Source of the DNA: Bacteroidia bacterium
GTDB lineage: Bacteria; Bacteroidota; Bacteroidia; Flavobacteriales; Flavobacteriaceae
Reading direction: 5' to 3'
Assembly: GCA_030428865.1 (NCBI GenBank)
Contig: JAUIEK010000005.1
Span: forward strand, 1-64,000
Length of the DNA: 64,000 bases
The position numbers were made by a program, and so were the translations under genes. Within the stretch, counting starts at the first letter, position 1; each line of letters starts with the position of its first letter. The notes below the pieces were generated by a model that searched no databases, was not told the DNA's origin, and saw only the letters and a list, made by a program, of their open reading frames with translations. Positions 7,400 to 15,401 of the stretch are shown here, piece after piece.

Positions 7400-7407
7400 T
7401 AACTTTG
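7400..7407 (+). promoter_or_regulatory. TAnnTTTG -7 box at the element edge, facing RHS tip 2
   Basis: TAACTTTG matches the Bacteroidota -7 consensus TAnnTTTG exactly. It lies 14 bp before the right direct repeat and 21 bp before the TTG start of RHS tip 2. No clear TTTG -33 box is seen about 19 bp upstream, only a T-rich stretch. It could drive tip 2 independently of the upstream rhs gene. Confidence 0.45.
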
Positions 7408-7421
7408 GAAACACAATAATT

Positions 7422-7548
7422 ATCGAAGTTGGGTTGCCTTAAATTAACATATCCTGATTATAATACTGAACTTAAAATAGTTCATCGAAAGGATATACTG
7501 ACCTCAAAAAATACGACTGAAAAAGCATATAGCAATCAGGTCTTTGGT
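7422..7548 (+). repeat. Right copy of the 127-bp perfect direct repeat
   Basis: Identical to 1-127. It starts 65 bp after the intact recombinase stop codon. An in-frame TAA at 7417-7419 lies just outside the repeat, so nothing can be translated into tip 2 from the element side. After the repeat the sequence turns into a different RHS core from that of tip 1. Confidence 0.9.
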
Positions 7549-8418
7549 ATGAAAATGAGAGGATTTAATGAGGTAGTTTCTGCTAATGGGAATTCTTTAG
7601 GACAAAAAGAGAAAACGTTCCAAGGACAACGTTTAGATGATGACTTAGGTTTGAATTGGCATGCCTTTAAGTATAGAAATTATGATGCTGCAATAGCAAG
7701 ATTCTTTAATATTGATCCTCTAGCCGAGGAGTATACTTATAATTCCACATATGCTTTTCAAGAAAATAAATTAGGTTTAGGTATAGAGCTTGAAGGATTG
7801 GAATTATTTGAAAGAATTAAAAATGGAGTCACGCAATTTCTTACAGGGGCTGATGATTTAGCTCAAAAAAATGTTAAAAATAATATCAAAGCTAAGTTTG
7901 AAAATGCCAAGACATCAAAACCAAATGCAATTGAGAACAGTAAGCATGAAAAATTGATGGATACTTCAAAAGCTCTAGGAAATATGGGAGAGGGAGTTAT
8001 TGAAGCAACAAAAGGTACTGCACAAGTTGCAGGTACAGTATTAGAAGTTTCTGGAGATGCAGTGAGTACAGTAGGTGTTTATACAGCCCAACCTGAGGTA
8101 GTAATTGCAGGAGAAGCCATGAGTGGTGTTGGAGCAGGGGTAAATGCTTTAGTTGATTATTCTGATGGGAAGCCTTTATCTACTATAGGAACAGAAGCAG
8201 CTGTAAAACAGGTTTTTGGAACTGCTTCTTCGCAAGGAATTAAAGCTACAAGAAAAGTAGCTGGAGATAAATATGTTAAAGCAGGTAAAAATGTAATATC
8301 AGAATCAATAATACATTCAGTTGTGAAATTAAAAGAAACTATTTTGACACCTATAATAGTACCTGCAATTGAAAACAAAATTGTTTTACCAATAATGGGA
8401 CCTGTTAATCAACAATAA
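7429..8418 (+). CDS. RHS-core orphan/tip 2 with hydrophobic C-terminus
   Basis: The first 40 residues are those of tip 1. They are followed by a different RHS core end (about 41-123: 'GMKMRGFNEV', 'LGLNWHAFKYRNYDAA', 'FFNIDPLAEEY', 'ENKLGLGIELEG') and a tip (about 124-329). The tip has long Gly/Ala/Val-rich stretches around 'VIEATKGTAQVAGTVLEV' that could insert into membranes. No known toxin domain is recognised. The TTG start has no clear ribosome site, so the gene may be a silent orphan cassette awaiting recombination, or be driven by the box at 7400. Two small genes follow as candidate immunity partners. Confidence 0.7.
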   Translation: MGCLKLTYPDYNTELKIVHRKDILTSKNTTEKAYSNQVFGMKMRGFNEVVSANGNSLGQKEKTFQGQRLDDDLGLNWHAFKYRNYDAAIARFFNIDPLAEEYTYNSTYAFQENKLGLGIELEGLELFERIKNGVTQFLTGADDLAQKNVKNNIKAKFENAKTSKPNAIENSKHEKLMDTSKALGNMGEGVIEATKGTAQVAGTVLEVSGDAVSTVGVYTAQPEVVIAGEAMSGVGAGVNALVDYSDGKPLSTIGTEAAVKQVFGTASSQGIKATRKVAGDKYVKAGKNVISESIIHSVVKLKETILTPIIVPAIENKIVLPIMGPVNQQ

Positions 8419-8429
8419 AAAAATAGTAT

Positions 8430-8624
8430 ATGAATATTTTAAGATTACTAATTGGTTTGATTTTATCTGTTTGGGCTGTATATTATTTTTATAATCAATA
8501 TAAATTTAAAAAATATAAAAAAGATGGTTGGGTAGTAGGTAAAGGTCAAGTTTATTACGGAACATTCGTTTTAGGTTTAATAGGGATATATTTATTTTTA
8601 GTGGAAATCAATAAGCTGTTATGA
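8430..8624 (+). CDS. Small two-helix membrane protein, candidate immunity to tip 2
   Basis: 64 residues with hydrophobic segments at about 4-20 and 44-60, separated by a basic stretch ('KFKKYKKDG'). It starts 11 bp after the tip 2 stop, and its stop overlaps the next start (ATGA). A membrane immunity protein beside a hydrophobic tip suggests a membrane-acting toxin; this is inference. Confidence 0.5.
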   Translation: MNILRLLIGLILSVWAVYYFYNQYKFKKYKKDGWVVGKGQVYYGTFVLGLIGIYLFLVEINKLL

Positions 8625-9046
8625 AATACATTTTAGTTATTATATCACTAATAGCAGCATCAAATTCTTTTTCTCAGGGAGAAGTAGATTGTAAGAGCTT
8701 AAAATCAGGTGTTTTTGAAATACATGACAAAGGACAAAAAATATTAAGAATATATAGACAGAATAATTTTCAGATAGAATATTATCCCGAAGAAAATTTT
8801 TTGAACATATTAAAAATCAAATCAAAAAAGTGTAATTATTATTTCAAAAGATATGAGATAAGAAATGATTTGGATACAATAACTTGGATAGTGTCTTACA
8901 CTAAAAACAAGAATTTTTACAATTATATAGCAAAGCCTTTATACCTTAAAATAGATTATAAATATGAGGGCATTATTAAGAAAGTAAGTGACACAATATA
9001 CAATAGAAAAATTTTAAATACTTTTTTGACTTTAAAGAAAAAATAA
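8621..9046 (+). CDS. Exported protein of the tip 2 module
   Basis: 141 residues with a signal peptide ending near 'SNSFSQ', then a basic domain with cysteines at 'VDCKS' and 'KKCNYYF'. It is translationally coupled to the upstream 64-residue gene by a 4-bp overlap. I do not recognise a family; its place in the tip module suggests a periplasmic immunity or accessory role. Confidence 0.45.
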   Translation: MKYILVIISLIAASNSFSQGEVDCKSLKSGVFEIHDKGQKILRIYRQNNFQIEYYPEENFLNILKIKSKKCNYYFKRYEIRNDLDTITWIVSYTKNKNFYNYIAKPLYLKIDYKYEGIIKKVSDTIYNRKILNTFLTLKKK

Positions 9047-9104
9047 GCAGGATAAAATTTACCCAGAAGGATATGTACAGTATGATAATGGACAGTTCTC
9101 TTAT

Positions 9105-10097
9105 GTGTATCAGTATAAGGATCAAGTCGATAATGTTAGACTCTCGTATTCAGATAGTAATAATAACGGAGTTATTGAACCCACAACTGAAATTATTGAA
9201 GAATCTAACTACTATCCTTTTGGTCTTGAACACCGCGGGTACAGCAATGTGGTAAGAGGCACAGAAAATAACTATCAGACGTACAATGGAAAAGAACATG
9301 TACAAGAACTCGGTTTAAACTGGCATGACTTCGGCGCAAGGAATTATGATGCTTCTTTAGGAAGATGGTTTAGTATTGATCCACTAACAGAGGAAATGAG
9401 AAGGTACTCTCCTTATAATTATGCGTTTAATAATCCAATTAGATTTATTGATCCTGATGGAATGAAACCCTTTGCTGAAGAAGATTGTTGTAATAACTGG
9501 AATCCTGTCTCTGGAATAGGAGATGGTATTACAAGGTCTTTTATAAATACAGTTAATAGAGCAAATAAATCTTTAAGTAATATGGCTAATAGCATTGCAT
9601 CTCTTTTTAAAGAAGAAATAGAGCCAACTATAGATTCGGGAGATGATTTTGTAGAAGTAGGTTCTGAGGTTATAGCTAAAGAGACAGGAAGTAAGTTTGC
9701 CAAAAATATTTCAAGAAAAGCAGGAGTTTTAGGAACTGTAAATACTATAACTTCTTTAACAATAGAGGCGGCTGAAAATGGGATATCTGAAGATTTAGTG
9801 CAAAAAGGTACGGGTGAGTTAGTAGCTAATGCAACAGGACCTGCCGCACCACTTACGGAAATAGTTTTGCAAGATGGTAGATCTGATGATGGTGTAACTA
9901 ATACTTCAAATATGTCGAATAACTTTGCTCAAAGTGGAAGGCAGCGAAATGCTTATATATATAGAAGCTTTACTATGAGAAATCAACGAACAGTAGATAC
10001 TCGACCTGCTTCTGTTAGAAATGCCGCTGCCCAAGAGAAAGCTAAAGGCAATCCAATACTTCAATTTTGGAACAGAGTATTACCAGCAAGAGACTAA
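9105..10097 (+). CDS. RHS-core orphan/tip 3, without its own start region
   Basis: The RHS frame is open from 9036, inside the upstream gene. From about 9057 it reads as RHS core ('YPEGYVQYDNGQFSYVYQY', 'SNYYPFG', 'GLNWHDFGARNYD', 'GRWFSIDPL', 'DPDGM'). No ATG is seen in that frame, only a GTG at 9105, so I read it as a displaced C-terminal cassette rather than an expressed gene. The core from 9225 on is about 87% identical to that of tip 1 by my count (31 differences in 240 nt). The tip after 'DPDGM' (residues 121-330, ending 'WNRVLPARD') is unrecognised. Confidence 0.65.
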   Translation: MYQYKDQVDNVRLSYSDSNNNGVIEPTTEIIEESNYYPFGLEHRGYSNVVRGTENNYQTYNGKEHVQELGLNWHDFGARNYDASLGRWFSIDPLTEEMRRYSPYNYAFNNPIRFIDPDGMKPFAEEDCCNNWNPVSGIGDGITRSFINTVNRANKSLSNMANSIASLFKEEIEPTIDSGDDFVEVGSEVIAKETGSKFAKNISRKAGVLGTVNTITSLTIEAAENGISEDLVQKGTGELVANATGPAAPLTEIVLQDGRSDDGVTNTSNMSNNFAQSGRQRNAYIYRSFTMRNQRTVDTRPASVRNAAAQEKAKGNPILQFWNRVLPARD

Positions 10098-10109
10098 AAA
10101 AACATTATA

Positions 10110-10469
10110 ATGAACCTAATAAGTAAATACTATGCTAATATTTTAGGACTAATTCGATTTTTAGATATTGGGGTCGGCAATGAAGATGCAAGAGCTTCTT
10201 CGGTGTTTACCCTTACTGTTTCTGCTTTATTTGGAATTTTATTAAAGCTAATTGATTTTGATATCAGAAGCCTAGGAATATTCTTTTTGGTGCCTTGTGT
10301 TTTAGCAATATTCTTTATTACCTACTATTTTTTTTCAAAAAAAGGAAATAAAGTAAAAGTTGAAAATTGGCTTTCTAACAGTTCTCGTAAAGACAAGTTA
10401 ACAACTGGTTTAATATCCTTAATCTTTTTTATAACCTTGCTAATTACTTTATTTAGATTATATGGTTAA
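10110..10469 (+). CDS. Membrane protein, candidate immunity to tip 3
   Basis: 119 residues with three likely membrane helices (about 33-50, 57-75, 97-115). It starts 12 bp after the tip 3 stop and overlaps the next gene by 8 bp. No family is recognised. The position right behind an RHS tip is the basis for the immunity guess. Confidence 0.45.
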   Translation: MNLISKYYANILGLIRFLDIGVGNEDARASSVFTLTVSALFGILLKLIDFDIRSLGIFFLVPCVLAIFFITYYFFSKKGNKVKVENWLSNSSRKDKLTTGLISLIFFITLLITLFRLYG

Positions 10470-10737
10470 AAACATATTAACAATTTTAATTTTCAGTTAT
10501 GTGACTAGTTTATCTTCACAAGTTGACATGGAAAAAGTTAAAGCTATAAATACAATACTTTGTGATTGTTTAGAATCCAATAAATTAAAAGATGATAGAA
10601 CTAGAATAGATGAATGCTCTTCTGTTTTATTCGACGGGTTATCAGTAATTAAAGACAAATCAACAAGGGAAATATATGCGCAAAAATCTGACACATATTT
10701 ACAGCGCAAGTGCCTAGAATGTGCGTATTATTTATAA
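10462..10737 (+). CDS. Small exported Cys-containing protein
   Basis: 91 residues with a signal peptide cut near 'VTSLSSQ', then a helical domain with Cys in 'LCDCLES', 'DECSS' and 'RKCLEC'. Both ends overlap neighbouring genes (8 bp upstream, 17 bp downstream), pointing to one transcript. No family is recognised; possibly part of the tip 3 immunity set. Confidence 0.4.
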   Translation: MVKNILTILIFSYVTSLSSQVDMEKVKAINTILCDCLESNKLKDDRTRIDECSSVLFDGLSVIKDKSTREIYAQKSDTYLQRKCLECAYYL

Positions 10738-11074
10738 AAATGTTTTTGATAGCTCAAAAACTATCTCACTAAAAAAGATTATTGGAAGTTATTTTTACAA
10801 AGATTATTTAGGAGAAGTTTTTAATGTTGAGATAACAGAATCATCTTGGAATGAAAAGATGTCATCGTCTAATAATTATATTAAATTTTATTTTAACGAA
10901 TCTAATAAATCTTTAGTTTTTAAGGAGTCAAACGATATCTTTTTTCAAGATTTTTACAAAAAAGGAGAAGAAATAGAGATAAAGTATGTATTAAATAAAA
11001 CTAGTAAACTAGAGATTGTTTTTGACTATGGAAATGATATTTACATAAAAAAAACTCTTATAAAAAAAGAGTAA
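10721..11074 (+). CDS. Hypothetical small protein of the RHS tip array
   Basis: 117 residues from a GTG at 10721, mostly beta-strand-like ('YIKFYFNESNKSLVF', 'KLEIVFDYGNDIYIKK'). No signal peptide is visible from this start. The 17-bp overlap with the upstream gene suggests coupling. Alternatively the two were once one exported protein split by a frameshift. No family is recognised. Confidence 0.4.
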   Translation: MRIIYKNVFDSSKTISLKKIIGSYFYKDYLGEVFNVEITESSWNEKMSSSNNYIKFYFNESNKSLVFKESNDIFFQDFYKKGEEIEIKYVLNKTSKLEIVFDYGNDIYIKKTLIKKE

Positions 11075-11095
11075 AAACTTGATAAATGGTTTTAA

Positions 11096-11317
11096 AGTGC
11101 ATCTACCAAAGCTTCTGATAAAATATCTAAGTTCTTAGGTTTGGGTAAGAGATTGCTTCCTGTACTTGAAATGACATTAGAATCTACCACACTAGGTGAT
11201 GGAACAATGAACTCATTGAATAAGCAAAGAGCAATGGATGCCTTTAACAATAAAGTAAAACCAAGATTAGATTTTGGTACATTAATTAAAATATCAGAAC
11301 ATCAGTATGAGAAATAA
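11096..11317 (+). pseudogene. RHS tip 4 remnant, without any RHS core
   Basis: An open frame with no start codon follows a stop at 11093-11095 and reads 'ASTKASDKISKFLGLG', 'DGTMNSLNKQRAMDAF' and finally 'KISEHQYEK'. The frame ends inside the start of the next gene, an exported protein, as tip-immunity pairs do. I read it as the C-terminal part of an RHS toxin whose core has been lost. It is too short and start-less to be expressed alone. Confidence 0.5.
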
Positions 11318-11891
11318 AATAATTACTAAGCCTATTCGATTAATAGCTTATTGTATTCTTTTCCTTGGTATTTACAGCTGCTCTCCTAAGTTACCTATTT
11401 TTGAAATAGAGGAAAAAATAAATGATGACTATACAGCTCATTTTGAAGGTGATATTGAACATATGATTAGAGATACACCAACTAAGCTCTTAAAAAAATA
11501 TGGTGAAAAAGGTTTAAGAAAAAAGCTAATGTTAGTCTTTAACGATAGTAGGGAGTATCCTGTTGGTTATAGTAATATTGGAGAGTTAGATGTTAAAAGA
11601 GAAGGCAAATGCCGTTCTTATCGTTATTATGATGTTACATATTTAGTAACAAAATCTCAAATGACACCTTTTATAGATTCTACGGCTTTAAAACTGAATT
11701 ATAAAGAATACGGTAAAGAGAATGTTTACCTTAATCCAAGTTCAAAGATTTTACATGTTACAGAAAGGAAGCATACAATATTAGTGTACGATAGAGACAA
11801 AAACTGGAAAATACTCAGTTACGACATTAAATTTTTAGAAGAAGCCTTTGGTAAAAAGTTTTCTGATTGTTTAGAGAGTAACGAAAATTAA
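11307..11891 (+). CDS. Lipoprotein, candidate immunity to tip 4 remnant
   Basis: 194 residues. A basic start, a hydrophobic stretch and a lipobox-like 'LGIYSC' predict an outer-membrane or periplasmic lipoprotein. The mature domain is mixed alpha/beta with 'YRYYDVTYLV' in the middle. It overlaps the end of the tip 4 remnant by 11 bp. No family is recognised. Confidence 0.5.
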   Translation: MRNKIITKPIRLIAYCILFLGIYSCSPKLPIFEIEEKINDDYTAHFEGDIEHMIRDTPTKLLKKYGEKGLRKKLMLVFNDSREYPVGYSNIGELDVKREGKCRSYRYYDVTYLVTKSQMTPFIDSTALKLNYKEYGKENVYLNPSSKILHVTERKHTILVYDRDKNWKILSYDIKFLEEAFGKKFSDCLESNEN

Positions 11892-11912
11892 ATATTGATT
11901 CAATATTGCAAG

Positions 11913-12287
11913 TTAAAAGAATCGATTAAAATTTCTTATGAGTTTTTTTTGTCCTTGAAGCCAAACAAAATAAACTATAGGTGGTATTGCGATACCTATT
12001 GGTAGTAAAAATTTAGCCTGTACATTTTTAGCTTCAGTAAAAGAGTCATATAAGTAAGTAGATATAAATATGATAGAGATTACTGTGGTACAAATGAATA
12101 TTAAACTCCATAGTCCTTTTGTTGCATAAACATCATTTACAGAATATTTTTCTTTTTCTCCACAAAATCTACACTCTCTTACAAATGTATCACCTAAAAA
12201 TCTTGAAAGTTCTACACGGTCATTGGCTCTTTTAGTTATTCGGTTAGTAGACTTACAATTTTTACAATTAAAAACTAAAACCATCAT
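11913..12287 (-). CDS. Zinc-ribbon membrane protein
   Basis: 124 residues. The N-terminal half has two CxxC knuckles ('CKNCKS' near 8 and 'CRFCGE' near 40), a likely zinc ribbon. Two membrane helices follow (about 60-78 and 90-108), then a basic tail. It is convergent with the lipoprotein gene, with a short AT-rich inverted repeat between. Function is unknown; similar small proteins occur at edges of RHS arrays. Confidence 0.55.
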   Translation of the reverse strand: MMVLVFNCKNCKSTNRITKRANDRVELSRFLGDTFVRECRFCGEKEKYSVNDVYATKGLWSLIFICTTVISIIFISTYLYDSFTEAKNVQAKFLLPIGIAIPPIVYFVWLQGQKKLIRNFNRFF

Positions 12288-12340
12288 GCTATAGATTTAA
12301 GCTTTACATTTTTAATTAAAGCACCTAACGTATATAATAT

Positions 12341-12470
12341 TGTAAGTCTCCCTAAAAACTGGGCCGTTTATTATCCTACTAAATAGAAGTTTAATTAATA
12401 CATTTAGGATATGAAACAAAGCAAGTTTAGTGATAGTCAAATACTATCGATTTTAAAAGAATACATCTAA
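12341..12470 (+). mobile_element. Remnant of an IS3-family element (left end and OrfA start)
   Basis: A 20-codon frame (12411-12470) reads 'MKQSKFSDSQILSILKEYI' and then stops. This resembles the start of IS3-family OrfA, which continues for about 90 residues in intact copies. The upstream 'TGTAAGTCTCCCTAAAA' at 12341 resembles the left terminal repeat of such elements. The rest of the element is missing; 12471-12547 holds nothing recognisable. Confidence 0.55.
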
Positions 12471-12547
12471 AATCCACCTCAATGATCTGAAATCATATAA
12501 AATACTGAGGTTATTACATATTATGCACTTTTATTGAATCCTAACTA

Positions 12548-12856
12548 ATGAGTTTTTCTTTTTTTATTCACTACGGACTTCATTTCATCGCACCTTTTTT
12601 TATCAGCTATTATTTATTAAAAGATAAATGGCTTCGTGTTTACACTATTTTTATTTTATCTATGCTAGTTGACTTAGATCATTTACTTGCCAATCCTATC
12701 TTTGATCAAAATAGATGTAGTATCAATTTTCATCCTCTTCATAGTTATTACGCTATCTGTATTTATCTAATGATGTTGTTTTTCAAAAAAACACGAATAA
12801 TAGGAATTGCCCTTTTATTTCACATGATTACAGATGCTATTGATTGCTGGATTTAA
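12548..12856 (+). CDS. DUF6122 family membrane protein
   Basis: 102 residues, three to four membrane helices. It has the 'HYGLHFIAPFF' start, a 'VDLDHLLANPIFD' segment, 'FHPLHS' and a final 'HMITDAIDCW' typical of DUF6122. The His/Asp-rich motifs between helices recall membrane metal-dependent hydrolases of the YdjM type. Its end overlaps the flippase gene by 4 bp on the opposite strand. Confidence 0.7.
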   Translation: MSFSFFIHYGLHFIAPFFISYYLLKDKWLRVYTIFILSMLVDLDHLLANPIFDQNRCSINFHPLHSYYAICIYLMMLFFKKTRIIGIALLFHMITDAIDCWI

Positions 12857-14316
12857 ATTTTAAGTATTCGTTTTACTAACAAGTTGATCTCATTAGAAAT
12901 TTTAAGTTTAATACTTAAAACACAATACACAATAATAATCAATATACTTTTTAAGATGATGTTGATTATTGGGTGAAAATTAAAATCCCAGAAATAGAAA
13001 GCGAAAAACAAACCAATAATAATAAGCAGAATCAAAACTGTTTTGTCTGTAAACGGACTCATCTTAAACTTCCAACAAACAAACCACAGCTTGACTGTAT
13101 TAAAAAGAAAAATAGTAAGAAAAGTAGCTATTGCTAAACCATCTGTTCCAAAATCAAGATTAAAATAAAATAGTTTATTGAGTAAGTAAACCATTACTGC
13201 CATACCAATACCTATAGGTAAAGTAACCTTATAAAATTTAGATGTGTTGATAATATCACCATTGTTTCCCAAGAACATGTTATACAATTTTACTAATGAA
13301 ATCAGTAAAACAACTAATTCTCCGCCCACATAACCTTTATCAGGCATCAGGTGAAATAACTCACTCACATTACAGTTAATTAGTAAAAAAAAGAAGCCTC
13401 CTATCAAAAGTAGATTTATCGAACTCTTTTTGTATAAAGAGTGTAGTTCTTTGTCGTTTTTTTCATTAAGCGTCTGAGATGTTAATGGCTGTAAAATTTG
13501 TTTCATTGCTCTACTAGGTGCTTCGATAAAAGAACCGATAAAAACAGCAACCGAATAATAAGCTGCAGTTTCAATTGTATCTTTCCCCGGAATCATTACT
13601 TTATCTATGTCTAACAATATAGCACCAGCACTTCCTGCCATTAAAATATATAATGAATACCTCACTACTTCTATAAAGTCAGATGGTAACGCAAACTTGA
13701 TTCGGGGCATATATAGTTTAAATGCGTAGAGCATCATAACTAATGTTCTTAATACATATGCTCCAGTTAAAAAGTATATAAACTCGGGTTTAGATATCAA
13801 TTCAAACATTACAGCTATCAATAGAATCATTACTACTGCTCTATTCCAAAGTTCTTTTAAAAAGTTCCCAAAAACGGAATGCAATTGCACTTTTGCCCAA
13901 GAATAAAAAACTTCAAAATACGCACAAGAAATAGCAACAATGTATATCACAGGAGTATAACTTGCTATAACAGCATTCTCTTCTGGAATTTTTGTTAGAA
14001 TCCAATCATGAAAATAATCCCACAAAAATCCTAAAGGAATCGCTATGATTAAAGGAAAAAAAAGAACAACAGACAAAAACTTATCTTGATCTTCTTTTGT
14101 TTTATAGGAAGAGAAAAATTTTATAATTGTAAAATGAACTCCTAAAGCCGTTAAAGGCATAATAAGATTAGAGGCTGATAACAAATAGGTTACCAATCCG
14201 TAATATTCCGACTTAAGAAATCTTGGATAAAAAATAATCGTATTAATCCCGCCTACTAGAAATCCTAGATAGATTATTAACGAATTCTTGAATGATTGCT
14301 TAAATACAATACCCAC
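12853..14316 (-). CDS. Polysaccharide flippase (Wzx/MOP type)
   Basis: 487 residues, about 14 hydrophobic helices throughout, no large soluble domain. This fits oligosaccharide flippases of the MOP superfamily, which move lipid-linked glycan units across the inner membrane. It overlaps the WecB-type gene by one base and is the last gene of a four-gene polysaccharide operon. The substrate cannot be told from sequence. Confidence 0.8.
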   Translation of the reverse strand: MGIVFKQSFKNSLIIYLGFLVGGINTIIFYPRFLKSEYYGLVTYLLSASNLIMPLTALGVHFTIIKFFSSYKTKEDQDKFLSVVLFFPLIIAIPLGFLWDYFHDWILTKIPEENAVIASYTPVIYIVAISCAYFEVFYSWAKVQLHSVFGNFLKELWNRAVVMILLIAVMFELISKPEFIYFLTGAYVLRTLVMMLYAFKLYMPRIKFALPSDFIEVVRYSLYILMAGSAGAILLDIDKVMIPGKDTIETAAYYSVAVFIGSFIEAPSRAMKQILQPLTSQTLNEKNDKELHSLYKKSSINLLLIGGFFFLLINCNVSELFHLMPDKGYVGGELVVLLISLVKLYNMFLGNNGDIINTSKFYKVTLPIGIGMAVMVYLLNKLFYFNLDFGTDGLAIATFLTIFLFNTVKLWFVCWKFKMSPFTDKTVLILLIIIGLFFAFYFWDFNFHPIINIILKSILIIIVYCVLSIKLKISNEINLLVKRILKI

Positions 14317-15401
14317 TAGGCTTCTATTAAACTTAAAATTGAATTGTAAATTTTTTCTCCCACATTGCTTCCGTACAAATCTCTAGAAAAATCTGTTTGG
14401 GTTAAAGAAAAATCACTAAACGATTGAATAATTTTTTTTGTATTTGAACCTACAAGTGTTGCGTAACCATAATTAACTAGTTCTGACCATTCTGTTTCTT
14501 CTCTTAACACTACACAAGGTTTTTTATTAAAATAGGATTCTTTTTGTAGTCCGCCACTATCAGTTATAACTAAGGAACAATTTTTTAACAACTCTAACAT
14601 ATCAAAATAACCAACAGGATCAATAAGTTTAACTTTCGTTTTTACTTTATATTCTTTTAACTTTTCTTTTGTTCTGGGATGCAGAGGTAAAATAACTGGC
14701 TTTTTTAGATAAATATTATCTAATGCATTAAATATAGCGTTTAATTTTTTAGAATCATTTGTGTTTTCTTGTCTATGGATAGTTGCTAAAACAAAATTAG
14801 ATCGAGTCAAATTTAGATTTGAAATAATAGATGATTTTTCTGATGAAAAATCGCTATAAAAGTCTACTGCATCTTTCATAATATCTCCATGTTTTTCTAC
14901 AATAGCAGATAGATTATCATATCCTTCTAATTTTAAGTTATTGACAGCCGTTTGAGTAGGGCAACTCAATAAATCAGATATTCTATCCGTCAAAATCCTG
15001 TTAACTTCTTCTGGCATTTTCATATTAAAAGATCGTAAACCTGCTTCTATATGAACTGTCTTTATATGTAGCTTTTTTGCAGCTAAAACCCCAGCTAAAG
15101 TAGAATTTGTATCGCCGTATACTACTACTGCATCAGGGTTTTCTTTAACAAGAGTTTTTTCTATTTCTTCAAGCATCCTACCCGTCATTGCTCCGTGACT
15201 AAGGTTGTTAACATTTAAATTGTATTTTGGTTTAGGAATTTGCATTTCTTGAAAAAAAACGTCGCTCATATTTTCGTCAAAATGTTGTCCCGTATGAATA
15301 ATTATCTCTTCAATTTCAGACATTTCTTTGATAATTCTACTTAATACAGCCGCCTTTATAAACTGAGGTCTTGCTCCTAAAACAGTTACTATTTTTTTCA
15401 T
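14316..15401 (-). CDS. wecB: UDP-N-acetylglucosamine 2-epimerase (non-hydrolysing)
   Basis: 361 residues, the normal length. Conserved WecB blocks are all visible: 'GARPQFIKAA', 'HTGQHFDENMSDVFF', 'VYGDTNSTLAG', 'HIEAGLRS', 'MPEEVNR', 'ITDSGGLQKE' and 'LREETEW'. It converts UDP-GlcNAc to UDP-ManNAc in the cytoplasm for surface glycan synthesis. It overlaps both neighbours by 1-4 bp, so the operon is tightly coupled. Confidence 0.9.
   Translation of the reverse strand: MKKIVTVLGARPQFIKAAVLSRIIKEMSEIEEIIIHTGQHFDENMSDVFFQEMQIPKPKYNLNVNNLSHGAMTGRMLEEIEKTLVKENPDAVVVYGDTNSTLAGVLAAKKLHIKTVHIEAGLRSFNMKMPEEVNRILTDRISDLLSCPTQTAVNNLKLEGYDNLSAIVEKHGDIMKDAVDFYSDFSSEKSSIISNLNLTRSNFVLATIHRQENTNDSKKLNAIFNALDNIYLKKPVILPLHPRTKEKLKEYKVKTKVKLIDPVGYFDMLELLKNCSLVITDSGGLQKESYFNKKPCVVLREETEWSELVNYGYATLVGSNTKKIIQSFSDFSLTQTDFSRDLYGSNVGEKIYNSILSLIEA

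Larger units (their letters stand above)
1394..7421 (+). mobile_element. Putative tyrosine-recombinase integrative element in the RHS locus
   Basis: This block sits between RHS tip 1/immunity and RHS tip 2. It holds a SLOG gene, a small ORF, structured repeats, a DUF6261 gene, a P-loop ATPase and two adjacent tyrosine recombinases, all on the plus strand. Base composition is visibly richer in G+C than the flanking RHS genes. It is bracketed by the 127-bp direct repeat (1-127 and 7422-7548), the right copy lying 65 bp beyond the last recombinase stop. If the repeats are attachment sites, the unit that moves is 7,421 bp and includes tip 1 and its immunity gene. No relaxase or type IV secretion gene is visible, so it would not be self-conjugative. 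Exact ends are inferred. Confidence 0.65.

Noticed and set aside
9073-9255. A 60-codon frame overlapping the start of RHS tip 3
   Set aside because: The RHS core reading in another frame is clearly the real coding signal here.
11891-11907. AATATTGA/TCAATATT palindrome as a terminator
   Set aside because: It is all A/T apart from one pair with a one-base loop and has no T run; too weak to call.
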